A stretch of DNA of 64,000 bases from Pseudoalteromonas sp. MEBiC 03607 (GTDB taxonomy: Bacteria > Pseudomonadota > Gammaproteobacteria > Enterobacterales > Alteromonadaceae), in contig NZ_SRRY01000001.1 of assembly GCF_004792295.1 (NCBI RefSeq), positions 62,001 through 126,000 of the forward strand. The letters are read 5' to 3'. Position 1 is the stretch's first letter. Every line of letters starts with the position of its first letter. Of this stretch, positions 20,526 to 30,023 are shown piece by piece. The notes beneath the pieces are model-generated. The model worked only from the letters and a program-made list of their open reading frames with translations, had not been told where the DNA came from and made no database searches. Both the position numbers and the translations under genes were made by a program.

Positions 20526-20545
20526 CTATATTAGTTTTAGACAAT

Positions 20546-20571
20546 AAAAAAGCGCCCATGGGGCGCTTTTT
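20546..20571. terminator. Bidirectional terminator between mrcA and metL
   Basis: AAAAAGCGCCC (20547-20557) pairs with GGGCGCTTTTT (20561-20571) across a three-base loop. A and T runs on both sides let it serve the convergent mrcA and metL transcripts. Confidence 0.9.
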
Positions 20572-20601
20572 GCTTAGCCATTAAAACTAAGATCAGCAAA
20601 A

Positions 20602-22947
20602 TTATTTTAAGTTATTCACCAGCCAATACAGATCTGAATGAACCCCTGCCGCGGTAACTTCTTTACCCGCTCCTGGCCCTTGGATCACTAATGCATTGTC
20701 TGTATACCACTGTGAATTAATCACAAAGATGTTATCGCCCGGTTTAAGACTTGCTAGCACATCATCTTTGCTAACATAGACTAAACCTACCTGTGCCTGA
20801 ACCTTGCCATCAACAAGTGTGATAGCACCTGTGTAGCGCACTACTTTATCTTCTGCCGCAGCTTTGGCTGCTTTTTCTGTCATGAATTCATCGAGCAGCT
20901 GTTTATTCTCTAAGAAGTCTTGCCAGCTACCTGCTGCCAGTGCTGCTGGCATAAGTGGTGTTAGAGCAATGTCATCAAGCTCTAAATCTAGCCCTAAATC
21001 TCGCGCTAAAATAAGCAGTTTACGCTGCATATCGCGGCCAGATAAATCTTCACGAGGATCAGGCTCTGTGTAACCCATTTGCTGTGCTTGTAGCACTAAA
21101 TCAGAAAACGGCACCTTGCCATCATAACTGCTACATAACCACGATAAAGTACCCGAGAATACCCCTTCAATACGGTTAATGCTGTCACCACTATTTTGTA
21201 AATCAGCCAAAGCAAAGTTAATCGGTAAACCTGCGCCAACACTGGTGTTATAACGCCATAACAGATTTCGCTCAGCTAATTGACTACGCAGTGCTTGATA
21301 CCAATCGTTTGCAGCGGTACCCGCATATTTATTTGCACTGATCAGATGACAGTTAAGCTCTACAAAATCAGGATACAACTGACTAAAAGCCTCACTCGCA
21401 GTGATATCAATTATCACTTTATGCTCATAATCAAGCTCATTGATACGCGCTAATAATTCAGCTTTGTCGTAGCTTTGCGCTTCATTGTGCCACTGCTCCT
21501 GCCATGTTTCAGTATTTAAACCACTGGCACTAAATAGCATTTGCTTAGAGCGAAGAAGAGCAACCACCTTTACTTTATAATGGGCAGATAAACGAGCAAA
21601 CTGAGCTTGAAGTTGCGATAAGAACACTTCACCCACATTACCAAGGCCAGCAACTATAATGGCCAGCTCTTGGCCTTTGTTTACCAACTTGTCATGTAGA
21701 AGAGTTAAAACATCACTATCAATTGCTTGATCATTTAAGATCAACACATAGTTATCGTCTTGCTGTACAAAACGAGGATGAATGCTTTGCTCTTTTAAAA
21801 GCGCTGTTGCTTGCTCTGCAAGAGCGCCGATATCAGCAGTCGGTGCAACTACCGCACAACCGCTTAAATTAGACTCTACAATATTGGCGCGACCCGCTAA
21901 ATGGCTGACAATCTGATGAGTACTTTGACCAGGCACTAACAAGTAGGTATCACCTTCTTTAACAAAGTGATGCAAGCTGTGTTGAATTAACTGACTTAGC
22001 TCACCTACTTCACCACTACTTAGTTTATCAACGCGTAATAAATCGATGTTATCTAAGGTAGTAATAAAACGTTTTGCTTTGCTATAGCCTTCTTTTACCA
22101 CTTCGGTTGGCGTGGCATCGCAATCAAAACTACTTCTAACTACGAGTTTGATTTCTGAGTCTTTTAACGGCGATAACGTCTTTGCATGCAGTACTGGGTT
22201 GCCTAAGCGCGCTAATAAGTTTGCTTGCTCACGACATACCTTGGCGTATTTAACCGCATTTTTAACCTTACGAGGGTCAGTGCTAAATACCCCTTGTGTG
22301 TCTGTCCAAATAGACACTTGTTTAGCAAAAGTATAACTGGCCAGTAATGTGGCGCTGTAATCACTGCCATTACGGCCTAAAGTAACCGTATTACCTTGGC
22401 AATCTGCGGCAATAAAGCCCGTTACTACGTTGATATGTGATTTGCTAATCGTATCGCTGCATTGCTGCTGGTTTTTTTGATGTAAAAGCTGACCATCATT
22501 TAAAGTAAATAGCTGCCTTGCATCAACATCTTGTGCAGCAATACCCAACTGATTTAAGTAAGCCGCCAATAAGCGCGCCGACCACACTTCACCATGTGCA
22601 AGTAAAGGTGCTTCAAGTAACTGTTGCTGACTAATTAATTCGTTTAATACAGCAAGTTCATCTTTTAACTGTGCCAACGCCTGTTGTTTATTTTGGCCTG
22701 TAAGTAACTGCTCAATAAGCGCACGTTGATTATTATCAATAAGCAGTAGAATATCGCTAACAGCTTGGCTATCTTGCTGCTGGTAACTTTGCCAAAGCTT
22801 TACTAAAGTATCGGTTGTTTTACCCGATGCCGACACAACTACGCAATCGCCCTGCTCCGTATTCGCTAAAACAATGTTAGCCACCGCATGATAGCGTTCT
22901 GCCGAGCTTAAGCTTGAGCCACCAAATTTATGAACAATATTTACCAT
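20602..22947 (-). CDS. metL: Bifunctional aspartokinase II / homoserine dehydrogenase II
   Basis: MetL catalyses the first and third steps from aspartate toward methionine and threonine. The 781-residue product has the aspartokinase signature VHKFGGSSLSSAERYH at its start and LGRNGSDYSATLLA near residue 190. An ACT-like middle follows, then homoserine dehydrogenase from about 430, with Rossmann loop IIVAGLGNVGEVFLSQL and NTSVGAGLPINFALADL. It begins 4 bp after metB, forming the metBL operon. That linkage and the neighbouring metJ favour MetL over ThrA. Confidence 0.96.
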   Translation of the reverse strand: MVNIVHKFGGSSLSSAERYHAVANIVLANTEQGDCVVVSASGKTTDTLVKLWQSYQQQDSQAVSDILLLIDNNQRALIEQLLTGQNKQQALAQLKDELAVLNELISQQQLLEAPLLAHGEVWSARLLAAYLNQLGIAAQDVDARQLFTLNDGQLLHQKNQQQCSDTISKSHINVVTGFIAADCQGNTVTLGRNGSDYSATLLASYTFAKQVSIWTDTQGVFSTDPRKVKNAVKYAKVCREQANLLARLGNPVLHAKTLSPLKDSEIKLVVRSSFDCDATPTEVVKEGYSKAKRFITTLDNIDLLRVDKLSSGEVGELSQLIQHSLHHFVKEGDTYLLVPGQSTHQIVSHLAGRANIVESNLSGCAVVAPTADIGALAEQATALLKEQSIHPRFVQQDDNYVLILNDQAIDSDVLTLLHDKLVNKGQELAIIVAGLGNVGEVFLSQLQAQFARLSAHYKVKVVALLRSKQMLFSASGLNTETWQEQWHNEAQSYDKAELLARINELDYEHKVIIDITASEAFSQLYPDFVELNCHLISANKYAGTAANDWYQALRSQLAERNLLWRYNTSVGAGLPINFALADLQNSGDSINRIEGVFSGTLSWLCSSYDGKVPFSDLVLQAQQMGYTEPDPREDLSGRDMQRKLLILARDLGLDLELDDIALTPLMPAALAAGSWQDFLENKQLLDEFMTEKAAKAAAEDKVVRYTGAITLVDGKVQAQVGLVYVSKDDVLASLKPGDNIFVINSQWYTDNALVIQGPGAGKEVTAAGVHSDLYWLVNNLK

Positions 22948-22951
22948 TTTT

Positions 22952-24211
22952 CTACCACAATGCCGTATGTGCTGGCGTTAACTTAAATGACGCGTTTTGT
23001 TGTTTATCTTGCTGTGTTTGCTTAACTTCAGCTTTTGTAACTTGCTGGCCTTGACCTGGTTTTACTAAATTAAAAACACGGTCTAAATCGGTAATAAGGT
23101 CTTTTACGTCTTCAATGCCTACAGAAATACGAATAAGGGTATCACCGACACCAGCTTCAAGACGGGCTTTAGGCTCCATACCTGCGTGTGTCATCGTTGC
23201 AGGGTGACAAATCAAGCTCTCTACCCCGCCAAGCGACTCAGCAAGGCTAAAGTCTTTAAGGCTTGTTAAAAACGCTGCGGCATCGTTAATGTCGCCTTTA
23301 ATATCAAAGCTCACCATGCCACCAAAACCGCGTTGCTGTGCTTTAGCAAGCTCATGCTGTGGGTGTGAAGAAAGGCCTGGGTAATAAACTTGGCTTACAT
23401 AAGGTGAGTTTTCTAAATACTCAGCAATTGCAAAGGCATTTTCTTGGTGCTGCTTCAAACGTACATTTAAAGTACGTAAACCACGAAGTGTTAAGTAGCT
23501 ATCAAATGGTGCACCAGTAATACCAATGTTATTCGCCCACCAAGCAAGCTCATCACCTAACTCTTGCGTTGCAGCAATCACCGCACCGCCAACCACATCA
23601 GAGTGACCATTAATATATTTAGTGGTTGAGTGCACAACAATATCAACACCAAACTCAATTGGGTTTTGTAATGCAGGTGATAAGAAGGTGTTATCAGCCG
23701 CAACTAAAGCACCACACTGCTTAGCAATGCTCGTAATTGCTTTAATATCAGTTAAACGCAAAATTGGGTTACTTGGCGTTTCAATCCAAATCAATTTAGG
23801 CTTTATCGATAAAATTTCTTGATGGTTTTCAGATTTGGTTAAATCCAAAACTTTTAGTTTTAATAAGCCACGCTTTTCAAGCGAAGTGAATAAACGGTAA
23901 CTACCGCCATAACAGTCATGTGGAATAACCAGTGTGTCATCACTGTTTAACAGCTGAGTTGCTAAATGCACTGCAGACATACCTGTTGCAGTAATAATGC
24001 CTCTTGCACCCCCTTCAAGCTCAGCTAAGGTTTCAGCTAAGATATCGCGATTCGGATTACCACTGCGGCCATAGTCATACTGGCGTTTAGTATCAAAGTC
24101 AGCAAATGAATAGGTGGTTGATAAGTATAGAGGTGGCACAACCGCACCATGATGCTTATCGGCTTCGATGCCGTGACGAACCGCTATCGTCGCTTTATTT
24201 TTTTCACTCAT
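22952..24211 (-). CDS. metB: Cystathionine gamma-synthase
   Basis: MetB joins an activated homoserine ester with cysteine to give cystathionine, using PLP. The 419-residue product shows YDYGRSGNPNRDIL, ATGMSAVHLA, IETPSNP, and the PLP lysine in VVHSTTKYINGHSDVVGG near residue 198. ESLGGVESLICHPATMTHAGM lies near the C-terminus. It is about 30 residues longer than E. coli MetB because of a lysine- and glutamine-rich tail (VTKAEVKQTQQDKQQN). Co-operonic metL and the divergent metJ support gamma-synthase over the lyase. A MetJ operator lies just upstream. Confidence 0.95.
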   Translation of the reverse strand: MSEKNKATIAVRHGIEADKHHGAVVPPLYLSTTYSFADFDTKRQYDYGRSGNPNRDILAETLAELEGGARGIITATGMSAVHLATQLLNSDDTLVIPHDCYGGSYRLFTSLEKRGLLKLKVLDLTKSENHQEILSIKPKLIWIETPSNPILRLTDIKAITSIAKQCGALVAADNTFLSPALQNPIEFGVDIVVHSTTKYINGHSDVVGGAVIAATQELGDELAWWANNIGITGAPFDSYLTLRGLRTLNVRLKQHQENAFAIAEYLENSPYVSQVYYPGLSSHPQHELAKAQQRGFGGMVSFDIKGDINDAAAFLTSLKDFSLAESLGGVESLICHPATMTHAGMEPKARLEAGVGDTLIRISVGIEDVKDLITDLDRVFNLVKPGQGQQVTKAEVKQTQQDKQQNASFKLTPAHTALW

Positions 24212-24224
24212 TTCATCACCTATT

Positions 24225-24264
24225 CATAAATTGGATGTTTAGACGTCTAAAAGGTTAGATGATC
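24225..24264. promoter_or_regulatory. MetJ operator (met boxes) upstream of metB
   Basis: AGACGTCT at 24241-24248 is a perfect met box, 29 bp before the metB start. In 8-bp register the left neighbour GGATGTTT matches the consensus at 5 of 8 positions, and the right neighbours AAAAGGTT and AGATGATC at 4 of 8. MetJ needs at least two adjacent boxes, so this is a plausible operator with one strong core. A further looser box, AGATGGCT (6 of 8), lies at 24324-24331, nearer metJ. Confidence 0.8.
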
Positions 24265-24477
24265 GACTATGAGAAGTCAAAGTATTTATAGCTCACAATA
24301 GAAGTTTATACATTTACACTACTAGATGGCTAAATAACTAGTATTTGACTATCTTTTTTAAAGAGATAGAATTTCCGCATCTTGCGCGATGAGAAATACT
24401 AATTACCTTTACGAAGTGTTCTATTTTGAATTGGTATCTCGCGTAAATAACTGACAACCGAGGCAACGAAATAACTT

Positions 24478-24798
24478 ATGGCTAAATGGAACGGTGAATA
24501 CATTCACCCATATGCAGAACACGGTAAAAAATCAGAACAAGTAAAAAAGATTACCGTATCGATCCCACTTAATGTATTAAAAGTATTAACTGATGAACGT
24601 ACACGTCGTCAGATCAATAACTTACGTCATGCGACGAATAGTGAGTTATTGTGTGAAGCTTTCCTACATGCTTTTACAGGTCAACCATTACCAAATGACG
24701 ATGACCTTCGTAAAGACAACCCTGAAAAGGTGCCAGAAGAAGTTAAAAAGATTATGCAAGAAATGGGGTTAGATATCCCTGTTCTTGATTCAGAGTAA
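24478..24798 (+). CDS. metJ: Methionine repressor MetJ
   Basis: MetJ is a ribbon-helix-helix repressor with S-adenosylmethionine as corepressor. The 106-residue product (E. coli 105) begins [20 protein letters not shown]. The DNA-contacting beta strand ([15 protein letters not shown]) is followed by the helices with [32 protein letters not shown], nearly identical to the enteric protein in memory. It diverges from metB over 266 bp that include the met boxes, so autoregulation and control of metBL are both expected. It ends before a strong terminator shared with the convergent malic enzyme gene. Confidence 0.98.
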   Translation: MAKWNGEYIHPYAEHGKKSEQVKKITVSIPLNVLKVLTDERTRRQINNLRHATNSELLCEAFLHAFTGQPLPNDDDLRKDNPEKVPEEVKKIMQEMGLDIPVLDSE

Positions 24799-24838
24799 GT
24801 ATTTCGGCCATCGGATCACCGCCGATAGCCACAGGCAT

Positions 24839-24867
24839 AAAAAAACTCAGCTTAGGCTGAGTTTTTT
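24839..24867. terminator. Bidirectional terminator between metJ and malic enzyme
   Basis: CTCAGC (24846-24851) and GCTGAG (24856-24861) form a stem over a TTAG loop, extended by six A/T pairs from the flanking A-run and T-run. It lies 40 bases after metJ and 17 bases after the malic enzyme stop. Confidence 0.9.
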
Positions 24868-24884
24868 ATTAGCGTTAATTAAGT

Positions 24885-26126
24885 TTAACGCATGTAATCT
24901 TCTGGCATCTCAATTTGCGCAACCCCTGACTCTACTGCCGCCTCAGCAACAGCACGAGCAATACGAGGTAATAAACGCGGGTCCATTGGCTTAGGAATGA
25001 TGTACTCGGCACCAAACTCTAGTGACTCAACGCCAGCCGCTTTTAATACTTCGCTTGGTACAGGCTCTTTTGCAATGCTTCGAATAGCATGCACAGCTGC
25101 AATTTTCATTTCATCATTAATTGCCGTTGCTCGCACATCTAGCGCACCACGGAAAATAAACGGGAAACAAAGCACGTTATTCACTTGGTTAGGGAAGTCT
25201 GAACGCCCCGTTGCCATAATTAAATCGTTACGTGCACTGTGAGCAACTTCTGGAGCAATCTCAGGATCTGGGTTTGAACACGCAAACACCACAGGCTTAT
25301 CAGCCATCAGTTTAAGATCATCGGCAGTTAATAGATTAGGACCAGATACACCTACAAACACATCAGCATCAGCAATAACGTCTTGTAATGTACGCTTATC
25401 AGTATTGTTAGCAAATAATTGCTTATACTCATTTAAGTCATCACGACGAGTATGGATCACACCTTTACGGTCAAGCATATAGATGTGCTCACGCAGTGCG
25501 CCACATTTTATTAATAGCTCCATACAAGCAACTGCAGCTGCACCGGCACCTAAACATACGATAATTGCATCTTCGATGTCTTTACCTTGTACTTCAAGGG
25601 CATTAAGCATACCAGCAGCGGTAACAATAGCAGTGCCATGTTGGTCATCGTGGAAAACTGGAATATCGCAACGCTCGATAAGCGCTTTTTCGATTTCAAA
25701 ACACTCTGGCGCTTTAATATCTTCTAGATTGATACCACCAAACGTATCAGCGATGTTAGCAACTGTATTAATGAAGTCTTCTGTTGTGCGATGTTTTACT
25801 TCAATATCAATTGAATCAAGGCCAGCAAAACGTTTGAATAGTAACGCTTTACCTTCCATTACAGGTTTTGATGCAAGCGGGCCTAAGTTACCTAATCCTA
25901 GAATTGCGGTACCGTTTGAAATAACCGCAACCATGTTACCTTTACCTGTGTACTTATAGGCATTTGCTGGATCAGCAGCAATTTCGCGGACTGGTTCAGC
26001 CACACCTGGGCTATAAGCTAAAGCGAGATCGTTAACCGTTTCGGCTGGCTTAGTTAGTTCAACACTAATTTTACCTGGAACGGGGTGAGCGTGGTAATGT
26101 AATGCTTTTTCACGAAAATCTGACAT
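24885..26126 (-). CDS. Malic enzyme, short form
   Basis: The enzyme oxidatively decarboxylates malate to pyruvate with reduction of NAD(P). The 413-residue product has the short-form organisation: LALAYSPGVAEPVREIA near residue 35 (catalytic Tyr), an active-site lysine region (KPVMEGKALLFKRFAG), metal-site residues in CDIPVFHDDQHGTAIV, and a Rossmann loop IIVCLGAGAAAVACMELL. It lacks the C-terminal phosphotransacetylase-like half of MaeB (about 760 residues), as in many marine gammaproteobacteria. Cofactor preference cannot be read safely from sequence alone. It sits where E. coli has no gene between metJ and rpmE. Confidence 0.93.
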   Translation of the reverse strand: MSDFREKALHYHAHPVPGKISVELTKPAETVNDLALAYSPGVAEPVREIAADPANAYKYTGKGNMVAVISNGTAILGLGNLGPLASKPVMEGKALLFKRFAGLDSIDIEVKHRTTEDFINTVANIADTFGGINLEDIKAPECFEIEKALIERCDIPVFHDDQHGTAIVTAAGMLNALEVQGKDIEDAIIVCLGAGAAAVACMELLIKCGALREHIYMLDRKGVIHTRRDDLNEYKQLFANNTDKRTLQDVIADADVFVGVSGPNLLTADDLKLMADKPVVFACSNPDPEIAPEVAHSARNDLIMATGRSDFPNQVNNVLCFPFIFRGALDVRATAINDEMKIAAVHAIRSIAKEPVPSEVLKAAGVESLEFGAEYIIPKPMDPRLLPRIARAVAEAAVESGVAQIEMPEDYMR

Positions 26127-26457
26127 AACGCGATAGTATCCTGCAAAAAGTTAAAAAGTGAGAGAGCTTGCATCAGTACGATACCTGTAATGTATAAAAA
26201 TTCCAAGTATTATCAGGTCTATCCTGTTATAAGCTATATCGCTTAATTTTAAAGGATTTCCCAACAATTTCTGTGCATAGTTGCGATTAATCAAACATAA
26301 AAATCAACCTATTTATGGCCTTTTAAGCGCGTGTTTTTGTATTTTATATGCACGAACACTGCAAATAGCCGAAATTAGCCTAAAACAGCCATTTCAACGA
26401 AGTTCACAGCATTTACTCACGAAATTATTTAAATTTATTATTTTTAATAACTTTTAG

Positions 26458-26621
26458 ATACCAATACGCTTAATTAAGTAGTCTATTTTGAGGCAATGAA
26501 ACCTTGTTGATAGCAAGGCAAAAATTTCGTTATTTAGTTGTGTTCTAAATCAGAAATTTTTAACGCAGGTAGCGACAGGTTTAATCCCTCAAAATGATTA
26601 AGTATTATTGCGGGTTGGTAT
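26458..26621 (+). repeat. MITE-like palindromic element, copy A
   Basis: This 164-bp non-coding unit begins ATACCAATACGCTTAATTAA and ends GCGGGTTGGTAT. It is an imperfect full-length palindrome: TACCAA/TTGGTA at the ends, TTTTGAGG (26486-26493) paired with CCTCAAAA further in, and AAAATTTC/GAAATTTT at the centre. A second copy lies inverted at 32387-32548 and differs by only a handful of bases. No transposase is encoded, so it would be mobilised in trans if at all. The rest of 26127-26457 is AT-rich with no gene seen. Confidence 0.85.
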
Positions 26622-26643
26622 ACTCATTTATACAAAAAATAAT

Positions 26644-26742
26644 ATAGCCAAGGGGTGGCACTTTGTCTCTACAATTAACGACATAATGGGCATAACAGCC
26701 AGAAATAGTTATGCAAAGGAAATGAGTGAAGATGATGAGTAA
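26644..26742 (+). pseudogene. Possible start-less ORF remnant beside the MITE
   Basis: Reading from ATA 26644, the frame gives I-AKGWHFVSTINDIMGITARN and ends SYAKEMSEDDE-stop at 26742. The composition looks protein-like, but there is no ATG before 26686 and no ribosome binding site. The frame stays open backward into the MITE that ends at 26621. It may be the tail of a small gene whose start was lost on MITE insertion, a gene using an unusual start, or chance. I recognise no family. Confidence 0.25.
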
Positions 26743-26782
26743 GTGTCAGCGTTAATAACGAATTTTGTGAATTTTAGCCATA

Positions 26783-26809
26783 AAAAAAGCACCCTAAGGT
26801 GCTTCTTTT
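26783..26809 (-). terminator. Terminator of rpmE
   Basis: On the minus strand AAGCACC-TTAG-GGTGCTT is followed by a run of T, 20 bases after the rpmE stop. It is a compact intrinsic terminator. Confidence 0.88.
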
Positions 26810-26825
26810 AACTAAACAGCAGAAA

Positions 26826-27041
26826 TTACTTCTTGCTGCTAAGTGCACCGAAGCGCTTGTTGAAACGATCAACACGGCCGCCAGTGTCTAAAATCTTTTG
26901 CTTACCAGTGTAAAACGGGTGACACTCAGAACATACGTCTAAGTGGATGTCTTTACAAAGAGTTGAGCTAGTTTCGAATTTGTTACCACATGAACAAGTT
27001 GCAGTGATAGCTTCGTACTTAGGGTGAATACCTTCTTTCAT
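26826..27041 (-). CDS. rpmE: 50S ribosomal protein L31, zinc-binding form
   Basis: L31 sits at the bridge between the ribosomal subunits. The 71-residue product begins [20 protein letters not shown] and carries the four cysteines of the C+ (zinc) form: CSC near residue 16 and [20 protein letters not shown] near 33-47. This distinguishes it from the cysteine-free YkgM type made under zinc limitation. It diverges from priA, the same arrangement as in E. coli. Confidence 0.98.
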   Translation of the reverse strand: MKEGIHPKYEAITATCSCGNKFETSSTLCKDIHLDVCSECHPFYTGKQKILDTGGRVDRFNKRFGALSSKK

Positions 27042-27274
27042 AGGGAACCTCTAGTTAAGGCCGTATCGCTCTCCAAACCCGAAGTCTGGCACCATACGCA
27101 GTTAATACAATTAATAGGCCGCGTATTTTATAGCTCAAGTGACCTTGCGACAAGCTTTAAATACATATTTCGCTAAAAAAATAATCAAGTGGCTTGTTGT
27201 TCAGTATTTGTTGGTAGGTTTTTAACCGTAATTTTAGTACATTATCTTTCCGTCTTTGTTTCAGTAGAGTTGTT

Positions 27275-29455
27275 ATGCACTTTGTAGAAGTTGCCATAAA
27301 AGTCCCTTTACAGCGTACCTTCGATTATAAAGTTGAACAGCTGCTGCACAGCCCTGAGTTAAAGCCAGGCATGCGCGTTCGCGTGCCATTTGGTAGTCAA
27401 AAAAAGGTTGCAGTGGTGTTGGCTCTAAAAACATCAACCGATGTTCCCGCTGACAAAATAAAGCCGATTATAGACGTAATAGACGACACGCCAGTTTTAT
27501 CTGAGCAACATTTAGCGCTTCTGAAATTCACTGCACGCTACTACTGTTATCCATTGGGTGAAACCATTCATACGGCACTTCCGGCTGCATTAAGACAAGG
27601 CGAATGCCCTGATAAAACCAGCATTAACATGGTTGAGCTGACCGAAAAAGGTGCAAAGCTGCCGTCGCTAAAAGCAAAAACCCAGTTAAGTTTATTAAAG
27701 CAGCTAGCCGAATCGGGCAAATCATCGGTTACTGAATTAAAAGCTCTCGGATTTACAAAAAAAACCATCGATAGCCTGCTCGACAAACAACTGATCACTC
27801 AGTTTATCGAACATGATAACCAGTGGCAGCAACGCCCGCCGACGGTAGGTAGCAAACCTGTACTTAATAAAGAACAAGCTGTGGCGTGTACCAGCATTAA
27901 TCAAGCTAACGGCTTTACCAGCTTTTTACTTGAAGGGGTTACCGGAAGTGGTAAAACCGAAGTGTATTTGCAATGCCTAGAAGAAGTACTTAAAAAGGGC
28001 AAACAAGCCCTAGTATTAGTGCCTGAAATTGGCTTAACACCACAAACGGTTAATCGTTTTCGTCGTCGCTTTCCTGATACACCGATTATGCTCTGGCACT
28101 CCGCACTGACAGATAACGAACGCTTACAAACTTGGCGTTTCTGTGAAAAAGGCAGCTGCGCCATAGTGATCGGCACACGTTCGAGTATTTTCTTACCTTT
28201 TTTATCACTTGGCATGATCATCGTTGATGAAGAGCACGACAGCTCGTTTAAGCAACAAGATACATTGCGCTATCATGCTAGAGATTTAGCCGCTTATAGG
28301 GCATACCAGCATAATATTGTGCTCGTTCTAGGCAGTGCCACACCAGCACTTGAGACCTTACATAAAGCAATTAATAACAAATATCAGCTGTTGAGCCTCA
28401 CTGAACGGGCTCAAACCAGCACCGATAACCAGTTTCAATTAATGGATATGAAAGGTCAGCCAGAGCAAGCCGGAATTGCCCATGCTAGCCTTGCCTATAT
28501 GCGTCAGCATTTAGAACGTGGTAAGCAAGTGATGGTGTTTTTAAACCGTCGCGGTTTTTCGCCTACCCTTATATGTCATGAGTGTGGTTGGCTAAGTGAG
28601 TGCTCACGTTGTAGCACCAGTGCAACCTTTCATAAAGCCATTGGCCAGATGATTTGTCACCACTGTGGTGAGCAACATCAGGTGCCTCATCAATGCCCCG
28701 ATTGCGGCAGCACGCAGATTTTTCCAAATGGTAAAGGTACTGAGCAAATCGAAGAGTTTTTAACGCAAACCTTTCCTGATATTCCGATTAGTCGTATCGA
28801 CCGAGATTCAACTCGTCGTAAAGGCAGCTTAGAAAAAGCCCTTGATGATATTAACCAAGGCGGTGCGCGTATCCTCGTTGGTACGCAAATGTTAGCAAAA
28901 GGCCACCACTTTGCTGATGTTAGCCTGGTTTTAATCTTAGATGTCGACAGCGGTTTATATTCGTGCGACTTTCGCGCTACCGAGCATTTAGCGCAACTTG
29001 TCACACAAGTGGCAGGCCGTGCTGGTCGAAGTGGTGAACCTGGGCAAGTATTACTGCAAACCCATTTTCCTGAGCATCCATTACTACAAGATTTAGTCAA
29101 CAATGGCTATCAGGATTTTGCCCGCTATGCCCTGACAGAGCGCGAAGAGGCTCAGCTTCCACCCATTACCAATATGGCTATGGTGCGCGCCGAAGGACAT
29201 AACATTAATCAAGTGGTCGATTTTTTAACTGATTTGGTTCCTGTCCAGAACGTATCTGGTATACAATTGCTCGGTCCGATACCTGCGCCACTGGAACGTG
29301 TGGCTGGTAAGTATCGCTTTCAATTACATATTCAGGCGCAGGAACGCTCCCACTTGCACCAATATTTAGCGCAAATGGTCGACTACATAAGCACCAGCAA
29401 ATTAGCGCAAAAAGTGCGTTGGAGCCTAGACGTTGATCCGATAGATATGATTTAA
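27275..29455 (+). CDS. priA: Primosomal replication restart helicase PriA
   Basis: PriA recognises stalled forks and reloads the replisome, and is a 3'-5' superfamily 2 helicase. The 726-residue product (E. coli 732) has an N-terminal 3'-DNA-binding domain (VEVAIKVPLQRTFDY), Walker A LLEGVTGSGKTEVYL near residue 219, the DEEH box (MIIVDEEHDSSFKQQD) and a cluster of eight zinc cysteines in CHECGWLSECSRCS and CHHCGEQH...CPDCGS. Helicase motifs GTQMLAKGHHFADV and QVAGRAGRSGEPGQV follow. The ftsN-like gene starts 17 bp later; the cytR gene found between them in enterics is absent. Confidence 0.98.
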   Translation: MHFVEVAIKVPLQRTFDYKVEQLLHSPELKPGMRVRVPFGSQKKVAVVLALKTSTDVPADKIKPIIDVIDDTPVLSEQHLALLKFTARYYCYPLGETIHTALPAALRQGECPDKTSINMVELTEKGAKLPSLKAKTQLSLLKQLAESGKSSVTELKALGFTKKTIDSLLDKQLITQFIEHDNQWQQRPPTVGSKPVLNKEQAVACTSINQANGFTSFLLEGVTGSGKTEVYLQCLEEVLKKGKQALVLVPEIGLTPQTVNRFRRRFPDTPIMLWHSALTDNERLQTWRFCEKGSCAIVIGTRSSIFLPFLSLGMIIVDEEHDSSFKQQDTLRYHARDLAAYRAYQHNIVLVLGSATPALETLHKAINNKYQLLSLTERAQTSTDNQFQLMDMKGQPEQAGIAHASLAYMRQHLERGKQVMVFLNRRGFSPTLICHECGWLSECSRCSTSATFHKAIGQMICHHCGEQHQVPHQCPDCGSTQIFPNGKGTEQIEEFLTQTFPDIPISRIDRDSTRRKGSLEKALDDINQGGARILVGTQMLAKGHHFADVSLVLILDVDSGLYSCDFRATEHLAQLVTQVAGRAGRSGEPGQVLLQTHFPEHPLLQDLVNNGYQDFARYALTEREEAQLPPITNMAMVRAEGHNINQVVDFLTDLVPVQNVSGIQLLGPIPAPLERVAGKYRFQLHIQAQERSHLHQYLAQMVDYISTSKLAQKVRWSLDVDPIDMI

Positions 29456-29472
29456 AGGCCAATAAAAGAGTC

Positions 29473-29997
29473 ATGGCACAACACGATTACATTAATAAAA
29501 AACCAGCAAATAGAAATAAAAAGCAGGCTCCGGCGAAAAAGCCATTTCCTATTATTCTAATTTTAATCGCGCTTATTTTAGTAGGCGGGTTTAGCTATGG
29601 CTTATGGTATATCAAACATAATGCTGACCCTGAACTTGTGGAACAACAAGCCAATCCTACTAAACAAGAAGAAACAGTTATTCCGCCACCTAAAACACCT
29701 GAATTTATCAAAGAGATTAAAGAGCACGAAGTTCAGGTTGAAGTAAAAGAGATTGAACAAAAGGGCCCGTATGTAATGCAATGCGGTTCTTTTAGAACCT
29801 TAGAGCAAGCACAAACATTAAAAGCTAAAATCGCTTTTGCCGGCTTGGTTGCCGAGGTAAAGAAAACCCAAGGCAGCAATGGTGTTTGGTATAAAGTGCG
29901 TTTAGGCCCTTACGAAACCAAACGTTTGGCCGAAAGTGATAAAAATAAACTTAAACGTATCAAAATAATGGGCTGCGGAATTTGGCTTTGGACTTGA
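29473..29997 (+). CDS. ftsN: SPOR-domain cell division protein, FtsN-like
   Basis: The 174-residue product has a basic cytoplasmic N-terminus (residues 1-25), one membrane helix (FPIILILIALILVGGFSYGLWY), an E/K-rich linker and a C-terminal SPOR domain. The domain starts YVMQCGSFRTLEQAQTLKAK, then VWYKVRLGPYETKRLAESDK, and ends MGCGIWLWT. The paired cysteines (QCG and GCG) resemble the disulfide pair of E. coli FtsN. It is much shorter than E. coli FtsN (319) mainly because the linker is short. Position between priA and hslV supports FtsN. If so, it activates septal peptidoglycan synthesis. Confidence 0.85.
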   Translation: MAQHDYINKKPANRNKKQAPAKKPFPIILILIALILVGGFSYGLWYIKHNADPELVEQQANPTKQEETVIPPPKTPEFIKEIKEHEVQVEVKEIEQKGPYVMQCGSFRTLEQAQTLKAKIAFAGLVAEVKKTQGSNGVWYKVRLGPYETKRLAESDKNKLKRIKIMGCGIWLWT

Positions 29998-30023
29998 TTT
30001 TAGTTCATTCACCCATATAAACA

